A stretch of 64,000 nucleotides of DNA from contig JAOZFG010000004.1 of assembly GCA_027491435.1 (NCBI GenBank), positions 1 to 64,000 of the forward strand, in the 5' to 3' direction. The position numbers and the translations under genes are program-made. Positions 9,201 through 16,696 of the stretch are shown in pieces. Below the pieces are notes generated by a model. That model saw only the letters and a program-made list of their open reading frames with translations. It was not told where the DNA came from and searched no databases. This DNA comes from Thermoproteota archaeon. GTDB lineage: Archaea > Korarchaeota > Korarchaeia > Korarchaeales > Korarchaeaceae. Numbering within the stretch: position 1 is the first letter of the stretch; every line of letters starts with the position of its first letter.

Positions 9201-9764
9201 TTGATCCTGATAACTACTACTAGAAGGCCTGCCAGAAGGACTAGGAGCTTCGTGAGGGAGTTGTATCATGTAATCCCAGGAGCTCATAGGGTGAACAGGG
9301 GCAAGAGCTCCATAGAAGATCTTAACGAGCTGGCCCTCTCCAAGGGCCTCTCCAGGCTACTGATCGTCGGGACTAGGGCGGGTAACCCTTCCTTCCTCAT
9401 GTTTTATTCCACAAACCCGCTAAGGCCCTTACTCCTTAACCAGATAATACTGAGGGGCGTCACCCTCAGAAGGGAATTCACTAAGAGGAGGGCTCCATTC
9501 TCCAGGACCATGGGTATCACTTATCAGGGAGACTTAAGGAATTTGGCCAAGGAGCTCGCCAGGGGGTTCTCCCTCTCAGATCCCATTTCGGTTAACAGGG
9601 AGGAGATACCCAACCTGAAGGGTGAGCTCGACCTAGTCTTACACTTAAGCGGTGGAGGGGAAGTTGTGCACTCCACGTTTTACTACGTTTATCCCTTTCA
9701 CGAGGTGGGTCCTAGGATAAGAATAAAGGGATATAAGGTGTTTGAGGGTGAGGATAGTTCTTAG
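9201..9764 (+). CDS. Brix/IMP4-domain ribosome biogenesis protein
   Basis: A 187-residue stand-alone Brix domain, related to eukaryotic IMP4/RPF. The N-terminal ILITTTRRPARRTRSFVREL motif and the internal FYSTNPLRPLLLNQIILRGVT segment are characteristic. Family members bind rRNA during early subunit assembly; the archaeal protein is single-domain as here. It starts at TTG 9201, 3 nt after eL37, and overlaps the Pcc1 gene by 23 nt, so it clearly belongs to the same operon. Confidence 0.9.
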   Translation: MILITTTRRPARRTRSFVRELYHVIPGAHRVNRGKSSIEDLNELALSKGLSRLLIVGTRAGNPSFLMFYSTNPLRPLLLNQIILRGVTLRREFTKRRAPFSRTMGITYQGDLRNLAKELARGFSLSDPISVNREEIPNLKGELDLVLHLSGGGEVVHSTFYYVYPFHEVGPRIRIKGYKVFEGEDSS

Positions 9765-9975
9765 AGTTACGGTTAACTCAGATCCAGACGAGCTAAAGGC
9801 CCTTAAAGCAGCGCTCGAACCGGACTTCAGCGATTGGGATATAAAGCTGAATGATAGCTCCTTAACCTTTATAAAGGAAGAGAAGAGCCCATCAAGGGCT
9901 AAAGCACTTTCAGTGAGTCTGTTCAGGGCAATAGAGTTGTTCTACAGCGTAAGAAGGTTAAAGGATAACCTTTAA
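9742..9975 (+). CDS. pcc1: KEOPS complex subunit Pcc1
   Basis: A 77-residue Pcc1-like protein, normal for this small dimeric KEOPS subunit. KEOPS adds the threonylcarbamoyl group of t6A37 in ANN-decoding tRNAs. The pattern fits: an N-terminal strand (RIVLRVTVNSDPDELKALKAALEPD), a middle strand pair and a C-terminal helix (SRAKALSVSLFRAIELFY). TTG 9742 or GTG 9748 can be the start. The gene closes the superoperon; prefoldin beta, which often follows in other archaea, is absent and tRNA-Val comes next. Confidence 0.85.
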   Translation: MRVRIVLRVTVNSDPDELKALKAALEPDFSDWDIKLNDSSLTFIKEEKSPSRAKALSVSLFRAIELFYSVRRLKDNL

Positions 9976-9999
9976 TATGATGGGTCTCCTTGTGTAGTG

Positions 10000-10072
10000 G
10001 GGCCGGTGGTCTAGCGGCTATGACGCCGCCCTCACACGGCGGAGGTCGGGGGTTCGAGTCCCCCCCGGCCCA
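10000..10072 (+). tRNA. tRNA-Val (anticodon CAC)
   Basis: The cloverleaf is complete: acceptor GGGCCGG/CCGGCCC, anticodon stem CCGCC/GGCGG with loop CTCACAC, and T stem GGGGG/CCCCC around TTCGAGT. There is no intron, and CCA is not encoded (CTA follows). A TATA-like ctttaatatg at 9969-9978 sits about 26 nt upstream. It differs from tRNA-Val(GAC) at 17645 in only four loop positions. The convergent ribK stop codon begins at the next base. Confidence 0.97.
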
Positions 10073-10774
10073 CTAATCCCAGTCCGAAAGGTAGACAGCT
10101 ACAATATCGCCGTCCCTTACCCCTAGTTTTACTCTAAGGCTTTCCCTGTGTATGATCTCCAGAACCTCGTCCCCATAATGTCTCCTCTCAGGGAATATGG
10201 CGTAAGCTCTTATAGCTCCGTTTAACCTGACTGGCAAAACCTCCACGTTACCGAAGGTCCTTCCTCCTTCTACGAACCCGTGTATTATCTTAGGCCTGAC
10301 CCTAACTCTCCACTCCCTTACGAGGGCGTAGTCCTTTGCCTCCTTTATCCTCAAGTTCAGGGTACCCGGGTAGGGCACGTAACCTATGACCTTTTTGAAC
10401 TCTATCGTGTAACCAGGCCGACTCATGTAGTAGGCCCCCTCACCCATGCCAGAGAACACCTCTCCTAAGACTACCTCCTCAGTCCACCTCCTGGACTCTA
10501 TGCTCTCATATACCGACTGAATCAACTGTATGGCCTTCTGGGTCACTATCACGTACTGTACCTTCTTGGATATGGTGGACTTGAGGAAACCCAACTCCTC
10601 AGCTCTAGCTATCCACCTGGACACAGTTGCTCTGGATACGTTGAGGTACTCGCTGATCTCAACGGCCTTCACGGGCTCCTTAGATCCACCCAAAAGTATG
10701 GTAGCGACTATTAAGTGGGTGACATAGGGGTCGAGATTCTCTAACTTACCCACCGCCATCCTTATCCCCTTCAA
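10073..10774 (-). CDS. ribK: CTP-dependent riboflavin kinase with N-terminal winged-helix domain
   Basis: A 233-residue protein. Residues about 15-100 form a winged helix-turn-helix (KAVEISEYLNVSRATVSRWIARAEELGFL), followed by the RibK/DUF120 domain with GMGEGAYYMS and GYVPYPGTLNLRI. Archaeal RibK uses CTP instead of ATP to make FMN. The extra DNA-binding domain suggests a regulator of flavin genes, as described for some archaeal relatives; that part is inference. The TTG 10774 start gives the full domain; ATG 10759 is an alternative. It overlaps the translin gene by 29 nt. Confidence 0.9.
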   Translation of the reverse strand: MKGIRMAVGKLENLDPYVTHLIVATILLGGSKEPVKAVEISEYLNVSRATVSRWIARAEELGFLKSTISKKVQYVIVTQKAIQLIQSVYESIESRRWTEEVVLGEVFSGMGEGAYYMSRPGYTIEFKKVIGYVPYPGTLNLRIKEAKDYALVREWRVRVRPKIIHGFVEGGRTFGNVEVLPVRLNGAIRAYAIFPERRHYGDEVLEIIHRESLRVKLGVRDGDIVAVYLSDWD

Positions 10775-11381
10775 CGCGAGAGCAAGCCAACATGAAGTGG
10801 TACTCAGAGAGGGTCCTATCCAACACTACCCTAATGGCGTCAACCTTCCTCCTCAAGGGCACGAGGGAATCGGGCACGGTGACTCCCTCAAGAAGGTCAT
10901 ATATACCTTCCATGATCCTGATTATCCTATCAAGTTCTTCTTTAGGTACCCCCTTTTTGGATAAATGCAAGAAGGATCTTCTCAGCTCACCCACGACGTC
11001 TGCGAGGGACAGCAGGTAGTCTTTTATGCTCACCCCCAGCCGCTCAGGTTCAGGTAAATTGGAGTCCTTTAAAATTTTAACGTATATCAGGGCTTCCAAA
11101 CATTCCTGTAGGGGGCCTGACATAGCCTGGTACATTGGACACCAGAACACGTCGCTGACATCCCCCTTAATTCCGGATAGCCAGTCGAGTAAATACCTCA
11201 GCGATTCCTCAGCTTTGGCCTCCAATTCATCTAAATTCTCCATTTCCCTAGCTTTATTAATAATCTTCTTACATTCTAAAGTCAGTTTTCTTGATAGGTT
11301 TTCAGCCTCAAACCTCTTTTCGATGACCTCCTCGATGGATCTCAACCCTTCGCTTAAGTCAGGCACTCCTCTAGGGGACAT
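10746..11381 (-). CDS. Translin-family RNA/DNA-binding protein
   Basis: A 211-residue, mostly helical protein matching the archaeal translin family (COG2178). Diagnostic segments are GPLQECLEALIYVKIL, IKDYLLSLADVVGELRRSFLHLSKKG, and the late IYDLLEGVTVPDSLVPLRRKVDAIRVVLDRTL stretch, which carries the conserved LRRKVD. Eukaryotic translin with TRAX forms octameric nucleases; the archaeal role is poorly known. It starts at ATG 11381 and is the first gene of a two-gene unit with ribK. The promoter region is shared with the divergent taw1 gene across only 29 bp. Confidence 0.85.
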   Translation of the reverse strand: MSPRGVPDLSEGLRSIEEVIEKRFEAENLSRKLTLECKKIINKAREMENLDELEAKAEESLRYLLDWLSGIKGDVSDVFWCPMYQAMSGPLQECLEALIYVKILKDSNLPEPERLGVSIKDYLLSLADVVGELRRSFLHLSKKGVPKEELDRIIRIMEGIYDLLEGVTVPDSLVPLRRKVDAIRVVLDRTLSEYHFMLACSRVEGDKDGGG

Positions 11382-11410
11382 TTTTATCCCCTTCCCACTT
11401 TACTATTCGG

Positions 11411-12403
11411 ATGACCATGCTAGCACAAAAAGTTACGGTCCCCCGACACGTTAAGGAGCTCATGGAGAAGCAGGGTTACAAGTTCATACTGAATCACTCG
11501 GCACTAAAGCCATGTTACTGGTTCAGGAAAGCGCTTATGGAGGGCAAGACCTGTTACAAGCACAAGTTCTACGGAATACCCACCTGGAGATGCATCCAGA
11601 TGACGCCTACAGCGTCCTTCTGTAACCTACAATGCCTGTACTGCTGGAGGCTTAACGTTAGTGACGTCTCTCCCAAAGACAGGTGGCAGGAAGTTCCTGA
11701 AGGGAGGGTGTGGGACGACCCTGAAGAGATAGCTGAGGAGAGCATCAGGATACATAGAATGCTAGTCCAGGGATACAAGGGCGTCAAAGTCTTCAGGAGG
11801 GAGTGGGTGTACGAGGCTGAAAACCCGAAACATGCCGCCATATCCTTGACAGGAGAGCCTACGCTTTATCCCTATATAGGGGGTTTAGTGGAAGCCTACT
11901 CTAGGAGGGGGATGACCACCTTCATAGTCACTAACGGGACTCTCCCAGAGAGGTTGGAGAAAATAGAGAAGGAGCCTAGCCAACTTTACGTCACGGTTCC
12001 AGCGCCCAATGAGAAGTTGTATAACATGATAACTAGGCCCCTCTGGCCGGACGCCTGGGAGAGGCTTAACAAGACTTTGTCCCTCCTTCAGTCCTTCAGC
12101 TCGCCGACGGTCATGAGGATTCCTATGATAAAAGGATTTAATATGGATGAATCTAGTCTTAAAGAATTTGCTAAAATAATCCAGAAATATCAACCAACTT
12201 ACGTAGAGCCCAAGGCTTACATGTGGGTCGGGTACTCTAGGAGGAGGTTGACTAGAGAGAACATGCCCACCCACGATGAGGTTAAGGAATTTGCCCTAAA
12301 GTTAGCTGAGCTGACGGGTTATAACGTCCTAGACGAGGCGCCAGAGAGCAGAATAGTGCTCCTTTCCAGGCTTGATAAGGCTATAAGGTTCAGATACGAC
12401 TAG
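11411..12403 (+). CDS. taw1: tRNA 4-demethylwyosine synthase Taw1 (TYW1, radical SAM)
   Basis: A 330-residue radical-SAM enzyme that condenses N1-methylguanosine-37 of tRNA-Phe with pyruvate, the second step of wyosine synthesis. The SAM-cluster cysteines are C71, C75 and C78 (CNLQCLYC). A further Cys-rich part at residues 25-45 (KPCYWFRKAL ... CYKHKFYG) probably helps hold the second cluster known in this family. The ISLTGEPTLYP segment and the WVGYSRRRL stretch are also typical. The next gene follows 8 nt later. Confidence 0.93.
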   Translation: MTMLAQKVTVPRHVKELMEKQGYKFILNHSALKPCYWFRKALMEGKTCYKHKFYGIPTWRCIQMTPTASFCNLQCLYCWRLNVSDVSPKDRWQEVPEGRVWDDPEEIAEESIRIHRMLVQGYKGVKVFRREWVYEAENPKHAAISLTGEPTLYPYIGGLVEAYSRRGMTTFIVTNGTLPERLEKIEKEPSQLYVTVPAPNEKLYNMITRPLWPDAWERLNKTLSLLQSFSSPTVMRIPMIKGFNMDESSLKEFAKIIQKYQPTYVEPKAYMWVGYSRRRLTRENMPTHDEVKEFALKLAELTGYNVLDEAPESRIVLLSRLDKAIRFRYD

Positions 12404-12411
12404 GTGAGATC

Positions 12412-13095
12412 ATGGGAGCAGTCATACTATTGGGAGGATACGTATTTGACAGGGTAGCTGAGGGAGATCTTCACCTGCTTGAGCAGCTAAGGAGCTCCCT
12501 AACTAGATCTAACGAGAAGATAGCCATAGTAGCCGGCGGAGGAAAGGTCGCTAGGAAGTACATAAGCATTGTTGACAGGCTAGGCGGGAACAATTACCTC
12601 AAGGATGAGGTGGGCATACTCGCCACTAGGATTAACGCCCAGCTTGTGGTGGCCGCCTTGGGGGAGATCGCCTTTCCCAAGGTAGTGAAGTCTTATGATG
12701 AAGCTATGGAAGCCTTCTCCCTGGGACTAATTCCGGTGAGCGGGGGGATGACCCCGGCTCAGTCGACCGACGCTGTAGCTTCCATAATGGCTGAGAGGTT
12801 GGGCCTAGACCTTTTGGTGAAGGTCACAGCAACAGACGGCATATACGAAAAAGACCCTATTAAATACCAAGGCTCCGTTAGATACAATAGGCTGACGTAC
12901 GATCAGTTTGAGGAGATACTGATGAAGCAGAGGTATGAACCTGGGAGATATGAGCTGTTCGACCTGCTGGCCCTAAAGGTAATAAGGAGGTCCAAGATTA
13001 GGTTGATAATAACTAAAGGGGACAAGCTGGATAGGCTGTATGAATTGCTGAGCGGTGACCCTAAGGGTTTAGGCAGCCTGGTGGAAGGTGGTTGA
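12412..13095 (+). CDS. pyrH: UMP kinase (archaeal PyrH, amino-acid-kinase fold)
   Basis: A 227-residue amino-acid kinase of the archaeal UMP-kinase type, which phosphorylates UMP to UDP. The N-terminal LLGGYVF, the glycine-rich IVAGGGKVARKYI, the central ISGG-like VSGGMTPAQSTDAVA, and TATDGIYEKDPIKY line the nucleotide sites. The first strand shows LLGG where many PyrH have KLGG/SLGG, a mild oddity. It begins with ATG 12412 after a GGTGAGATC ribosome site and overlaps the next gene by 8 nt. Confidence 0.88.
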   Translation: MGAVILLGGYVFDRVAEGDLHLLEQLRSSLTRSNEKIAIVAGGGKVARKYISIVDRLGGNNYLKDEVGILATRINAQLVVAALGEIAFPKVVKSYDEAMEAFSLGLIPVSGGMTPAQSTDAVASIMAERLGLDLLVKVTATDGIYEKDPIKYQGSVRYNRLTYDQFEEILMKQRYEPGRYELFDLLALKVIRRSKIRLIITKGDKLDRLYELLSGDPKGLGSLVEGG

Positions 13096-13483
13096 CATGT
13101 TAAGAACTGCCGAATCTTGGAGGAGGAGAAGGAAGGCCTACTCCCGGAGGAGAAAGGGTGTCCCAGTAGTGGTTAAGAGGATGTTGATCGAAGCAGTGTA
13201 TGGAGCTTTGTTAGCGGTCTTTACGTTTCCAATATCGCTTTTCATAGCCGAGATGGGGGTCTGGGTATCAATCCTATGGATGCAACCGGAGAGCATGATT
13301 CTAACAAACTTCTACGTGGTGCTCACGGCCATACAAGCCATGTTTTTGCTGATACCCGCATACCATAAACAGCCCATCAGATTACTGGTGGCCGCGTTCA
13401 CCGCCTACATGCTGTGGCTGATGCTGGTGGGAGTAGCGGGGTTCCATCCCATACTCACGGTGTTCGGAGAGCTACCGTATTGA
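13088..13483 (+). CDS. Uncharacterised small membrane protein with basic N terminus
   Basis: I do not recognise a family. The 131-residue product has a strongly basic N terminus (Arg/Lys-rich, residues 13-32) and then about three hydrophobic segments (near 36-56, 74-93 and 97-117). The topology would place the basic end in the cytoplasm. GTG 13088 overlaps pyrH by 8 nt; ATG 13097 is an alternative start. The arrangement suggests co-expression with pyrH, but gives no functional clue. The 12 bp after its stop lead into tRNA-Glu on the other strand. Confidence 0.7.
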   Translation: MVDMLRTAESWRRRRKAYSRRRKGVPVVVKRMLIEAVYGALLAVFTFPISLFIAEMGVWVSILWMQPESMILTNFYVVLTAIQAMFLLIPAYHKQPIRLLVAAFTAYMLWLMLVGVAGFHPILTVFGELPY

Positions 13484-13495
13484 GAAGGAGGATGG

Positions 13496-13570
13496 TGCTC
13501 CGGCCGGGATTTGAACCCGGGTCTGGGGCTCGAGAGGCCCCTATGCTTGGCCGGGCTACACCACCGGAGC
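13496..13570 (-). tRNA. tRNA-Glu (anticodon CTC)
   Basis: On the minus strand the acceptor GCTCCGG/CCGGAGC, the anticodon stem GGGGC/GCCCC with loop CTCTCGA, and the T stem CCGGG/CCCGG around TTCAAAT give a complete cloverleaf without intron. The 3' CCA is encoded just beyond (13495-13493). A TATA-like tatataaatt (13594-13603) is centred about 27 nt upstream of the 5' end. Confidence 0.97.
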
Positions 13571-13593
13571 CCAAGATGGTATGCTGACTGTGA

Positions 13594-13603
13594 TATATAA
13601 ATT
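13594..13603 (-). promoter_or_regulatory. TATA-like box of tRNA-Glu, between divergent genes
   Basis: The A/T-rich block tatataaatt is centred about 27 nt from the 5' end of tRNA-Glu. The same symmetric block lies only about 22 nt from the AK6 ATG at 13620, so it may also help fire in that direction. AK6 has its own GGGTGAG ribosome-binding site. Confidence 0.5.
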
Positions 13604-13619
13604 TTGTTGAGGGTGAGCG

Positions 13620-14171
13620 ATGGGCCTAGAGGGAACCATTCTATTAGTGGGAGCGCCCGCTTCAGGCAAGACGACCTTATGTATGGAGCTGTCCCGTAAA
13701 CTGGGCTGCAAGTGCGTTTCCGTTAGTGAACTGGCTAGAAGAGAGGGTCTAATCTTAGAATACGATGATATGAGGGACACTTGGGTTCTGGATGTGGAGC
13801 GCGTCCGTGATAGGATAAAGGAGCTCTTATCTGAGGATAGGTGTCTCGTAGTGGAAACTATAGACCCTTCGGCAGTCCCCGGCCCTCACGTTGTGGGGAT
13901 AGCCGTCAGGTGTCCGCCTAGAAAGTTAAAGAGGAGGCTGGAGTCCAGGGGTTATAAAGACGTGAAGGTCTGGGAAAACCTGGAATACGAGGCTGTGGAC
14001 GGCCCCCTATACGATTTGCTCAGAGTGATGGATCTGGACAAGGTAATTGAGGTTAACGGATGTTCCGAGGACTTACGAGGGGAAATAGAGTACGTGCTAA
14101 ATAAGATGAGGTATGAGGGAGAGTTCGAGAAGAGGTTCAATTGGACCGACGAGTTCATGGGGATGCTCTAA
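13620..14171 (+). CDS. Adenylate kinase AK6/Fap7-type NTPase
   Basis: A 183-residue P-loop kinase. Walker A is GAPASGKT at residues 11-18, followed by VSVSELARREGLILEYDDMRDTWV, the AK6/Fap7 hallmark. A lid region (ESRGYKDVKVWENLEYE) is also present. In eukaryotes and archaea this family works with uS11 in late small-subunit assembly and has adenylate kinase and ATPase activity. An RBS-like GGGTGAG precedes the ATG. Its stop overlaps the end of the convergent HerA gene by 4 nt. Confidence 0.88.
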   Translation: MGLEGTILLVGAPASGKTTLCMELSRKLGCKCVSVSELARREGLILEYDDMRDTWVLDVERVRDRIKELLSEDRCLVVETIDPSAVPGPHVVGIAVRCPPRKLKRRLESRGYKDVKVWENLEYEAVDGPLYDLLRVMDLDKVIEVNGCSEDLRGEIEYVLNKMRYEGEFEKRFNWTDEFMGML

Positions 14172-15829
14172 CAGCTGAACAGATAGGAGGCGTTCCTCGC
14201 GTAACGGTCTAGGGACTCTGGCTCTAACACCGATTCATCAACGGGCACTATCCTAGCTTTATCCACCCTACCAGTTGATGATATCAAGACCTCCCCCTCT
14301 CTGAGCTTACTTATCTCCTCCAGCAGATCTTTAGACTCAATCAGGAACTTCAATTCCCTCAAGTCCTTTGAGGAGGACATCCTGTGTAAGACTTTAATGC
14401 CTGTGTTTCTCAGGACTCCAGGCGATACTTCGCTAGGCGCCTGCGTCACGACAATCGTTGCCAACCCGAATTTCCTCATCTCCGATAATATTCTATCTGT
14501 AGCGGTCAGTCCAGTGGAGTCCCTATAGCTGGGGAGTACTTTTTCGCTTTCCTCAAACACAACGACTAACCTGGGGTATTTAGAGTGACCCTTACTGAGG
14601 TAAGCGTCCCTCAACCTTTTCAACAGGAAATGGACGAACAGCTGCCTTATCTTGTCGCTCTTAAGGTGACCGAGCTCTATGACCGTTGGAACCATCAACT
14701 CCTCGACGCAGACGTTATCACATGCCAGGTACTTGAAGTCGTCGCTCATCACCACCGGCGTAAGCTTTCTGAGCAGGGAGGCCTTACTTTCCCTCTCCGG
14801 TTGTGACTCCTCCTTATAAGATTCTATCTGTTTAACCAGATCCCTCAAGTTAACTGAACGCCGCTCCCGTAAATTCATCAGGGATTTGGACAGTATGTAA
14901 AATTGAGAGGGAGTTAGCTCTAGAACGTCTGAGAGCATCTCCGACATCAAGTAAACGTCCCCCATCTCCATATCCCCGAGCCTAGACAAGGGGTTAACGC
15001 ACGGGAGGTCGCCCTCTCCCAAGATAACTCCGCCGAGGGAGGCTATAAATCCCCTATACTCCCAATGGAAGTCTAGAACGATGAACGGTATACCCCATAA
15101 CCACAACTCCCAAAGAATTCTTTTAACAGTAGTGGTTTTACCGGAGCCTGTCTGCCCCATTATGGCCGTGTGCTTCGTCATCTCCGCTAAGTCAATCCTC
15201 ACTGGTCTACCTGATGGAGAGACGCCAAGGGTTAGGAAGGGAGGATCTACCTTGCTAACTGGGGATAACTTGACTTCCTTAAAGGAGACTCCAGTTTTAG
15301 GAATCGAATACAGGGATCTCATTATGGAGGTCACTACATCTCTATTGAGCTCCAACTCCTCGAACTTCACACCTGACACGCTAGATATTGCAGACAATCC
15401 AGCCCTGAGAAGGTCGACCCCCCCTTCCCTATAAGGAGCCCATATGAACCCGGCATATGCGCTATCGTCGGAGGAAAGCGCTGTTCTCGGAAGGCTAACC
15501 GCTAATAAGGAGATTCCAACTCCCATGTTCCTGGCCACCTCCTCTATCAAGTCAAATGGGAGGCTTTCCTTGCTCGCCTCCTTTAGGGTGAAGGGGAGCA
15601 CGAGAATCTCCCTGCCCAACCCAAGCTTAACAAGATGTGCTGGTCCCTCTCGGTGACCTTTACCCGGCCTCCTGCGTGAAATTTTCAAGATCAGAGGCAA
15701 CGATAGAGACGCTAGTACAATCGGGTAATTACGATAAACAAATTCTAGAAGGCTTCCCCATCTCTTATAAATTAGAATGCCAGTTAGCAGGAGGAGAAGG
15801 GCTAAAACGAGGTAATCATCCCTCTTCAA
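14168..15829 (-). CDS. Membrane-anchored HerA/FtsK-type ATPase
   Basis: The protein has 553 residues. Two hydrophobic segments (about 7-21 and 36-50) precede a basic linker and a HerA/VirB4-like motor with Walker A GQTGSGKTTT starting at residue 225 and Walker B-like LVVVFEESEK. Other typical motor segments are FIVLDFHWEYRG and ATIVVTQAPSEVSPGVLRNTG. Soluble HerA works with NurA, Mre11 and Rad50 in DNA end resection; none of those genes is near. The membrane anchor suggests DNA or protein pumping at the membrane. TTG 15829 lies 14 nt inside the upstream small gene. Confidence 0.85.
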   Translation of the reverse strand: MKRDDYLVLALLLLLTGILIYKRWGSLLEFVYRNYPIVLASLSLPLILKISRRRPGKGHREGPAHLVKLGLGREILVLPFTLKEASKESLPFDLIEEVARNMGVGISLLAVSLPRTALSSDDSAYAGFIWAPYREGGVDLLRAGLSAISSVSGVKFEELELNRDVVTSIMRSLYSIPKTGVSFKEVKLSPVSKVDPPFLTLGVSPSGRPVRIDLAEMTKHTAIMGQTGSGKTTTVKRILWELWLWGIPFIVLDFHWEYRGFIASLGGVILGEGDLPCVNPLSRLGDMEMGDVYLMSEMLSDVLELTPSQFYILSKSLMNLRERRSVNLRDLVKQIESYKEESQPERESKASLLRKLTPVVMSDDFKYLACDNVCVEELMVPTVIELGHLKSDKIRQLFVHFLLKRLRDAYLSKGHSKYPRLVVVFEESEKVLPSYRDSTGLTATDRILSEMRKFGLATIVVTQAPSEVSPGVLRNTGIKVLHRMSSSKDLRELKFLIESKDLLEEISKLREGEVLISSTGRVDKARIVPVDESVLEPESLDRYARNASYLFSC

Positions 15830-15962
15830 GGCAAATCCTCCTCATTGAAAGAACTTCTTCCTTTAACATGTCAACTTCCTTGGACAGCTCATCTAGTTTG
15901 AAGAAAATGTAAGTTATCTGATTGGCTAAGACCTCCACCTCGAACTTAACGTCCTTCCTCAC
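15816..15962 (-). CDS. 48-residue coiled-coil protein upstream of membrane HerA
   Basis: Starting at GTG 15962, after a GAGGTGA ribosome-binding site that also contains the preceding gene's stop, a 48-codon frame runs to TGA at 15818-15816. The predicted product is charged and heptad-like (FFKLDELSKEVDMLKEEVL), suggesting one coiled coil. It lies between a TFB-like gene (5-nt gap) and the HerA gene (14-nt overlap). The tight spacing, good ribosome site and full coverage of a gap in a dense operon support it as real. No homologous family is recognised. Confidence 0.72.
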   Translation of the reverse strand: MRKDVKFEVEVLANQITYIFFKLDELSKEVDMLKEEVLSMRRICLEEG

Positions 15963-15966
15963 GGTG

Positions 15967-16626
15967 TCACCTCAGTAGGCCAACTATTTTGGCTAGAGAG
16001 GCTCGGCTTACCCCTATTGAATCGGATACAATTTTCTGGGTCACTAGCCTAAGCCCCAGGGACTGGGCGGCTAAGTAGACTAGAGCTCCTGATACTATGA
16101 CGGGACTCCTTCCCATAAGCTCTTTAATCCTCCCCGACTTAATCCTTAAGAGCTTCCTGGACTTCACCCTAATTCTATCTAGAATAAGGTGGCTGGGCAT
16201 CTTCAGATCAGATATTGCCTTGAGGAACTCATCAGATCTACCTAACTTCCAAATGACGTAATTCAGGTAACCCTCCCAGGGTATCGGGGCCCTTATCCCC
16301 AACACAGATTTTATCTCACCTATAGCAGCCACTATCCCTCCAGGCGAGACTTTCCCACTTAAAGCGCTGGAAACATCAGAAATAGAGACTGGAATTCCTA
16401 GATCTCTGCTGACCATAACGACGCTGGCGGCAGCTATGGAAAGACTGCTCTCTCTACCGCTTTTAGACTTATAAGCTAGGATGAGCTCCCTAGCCGAGAT
16501 AAACACGCTTTCAGGTAAATTTAACCTGTCCACTAAGGTCTCCACTGTGCTTTCCCCCTTAAATTTGGGTCTCCTGAGCGGCCAATGGTACTCCTTCATT
16601 TCATAAGTTACCGCTAACTCCGACAT
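15967..16626 (-). CDS. TFB-like cyclin-fold protein without zinc ribbon
   Basis: A 219-residue protein containing two TFIIB-type cyclin repeats. Repeat 1 (about 33-112) has LNLPESVFISARELI, SIAAASVVMVSRDLGIPVSISDVS; repeat 2 (about 140-218) has MGRSPVIVSGALVYLAAQSLGLRLVTQKIVSDSIGVSRASL. It lacks the N-terminal zinc ribbon (no cysteine pairs) and most of the reader region of a true TFB, such as the one at 59087. It may be a minimal or specialised initiation factor, or a DNA-binding adaptor for the HerA motor in the same operon; both are inference. The start is ATG 16626. Confidence 0.75.
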   Translation of the reverse strand: MSELAVTYEMKEYHWPLRRPKFKGESTVETLVDRLNLPESVFISARELILAYKSKSGRESSLSIAAASVVMVSRDLGIPVSISDVSSALSGKVSPGGIVAAIGEIKSVLGIRAPIPWEGYLNYVIWKLGRSDEFLKAISDLKMPSHLILDRIRVKSRKLLRIKSGRIKELMGRSPVIVSGALVYLAAQSLGLRLVTQKIVSDSIGVSRASLAKIVGLLR

Positions 16627-16696
16627 TTTCCCCGAATTAGCGCGCTATATGAATAAAAATAGTATTTCTTACACGCCAGTTAAATAAAACTAATAA

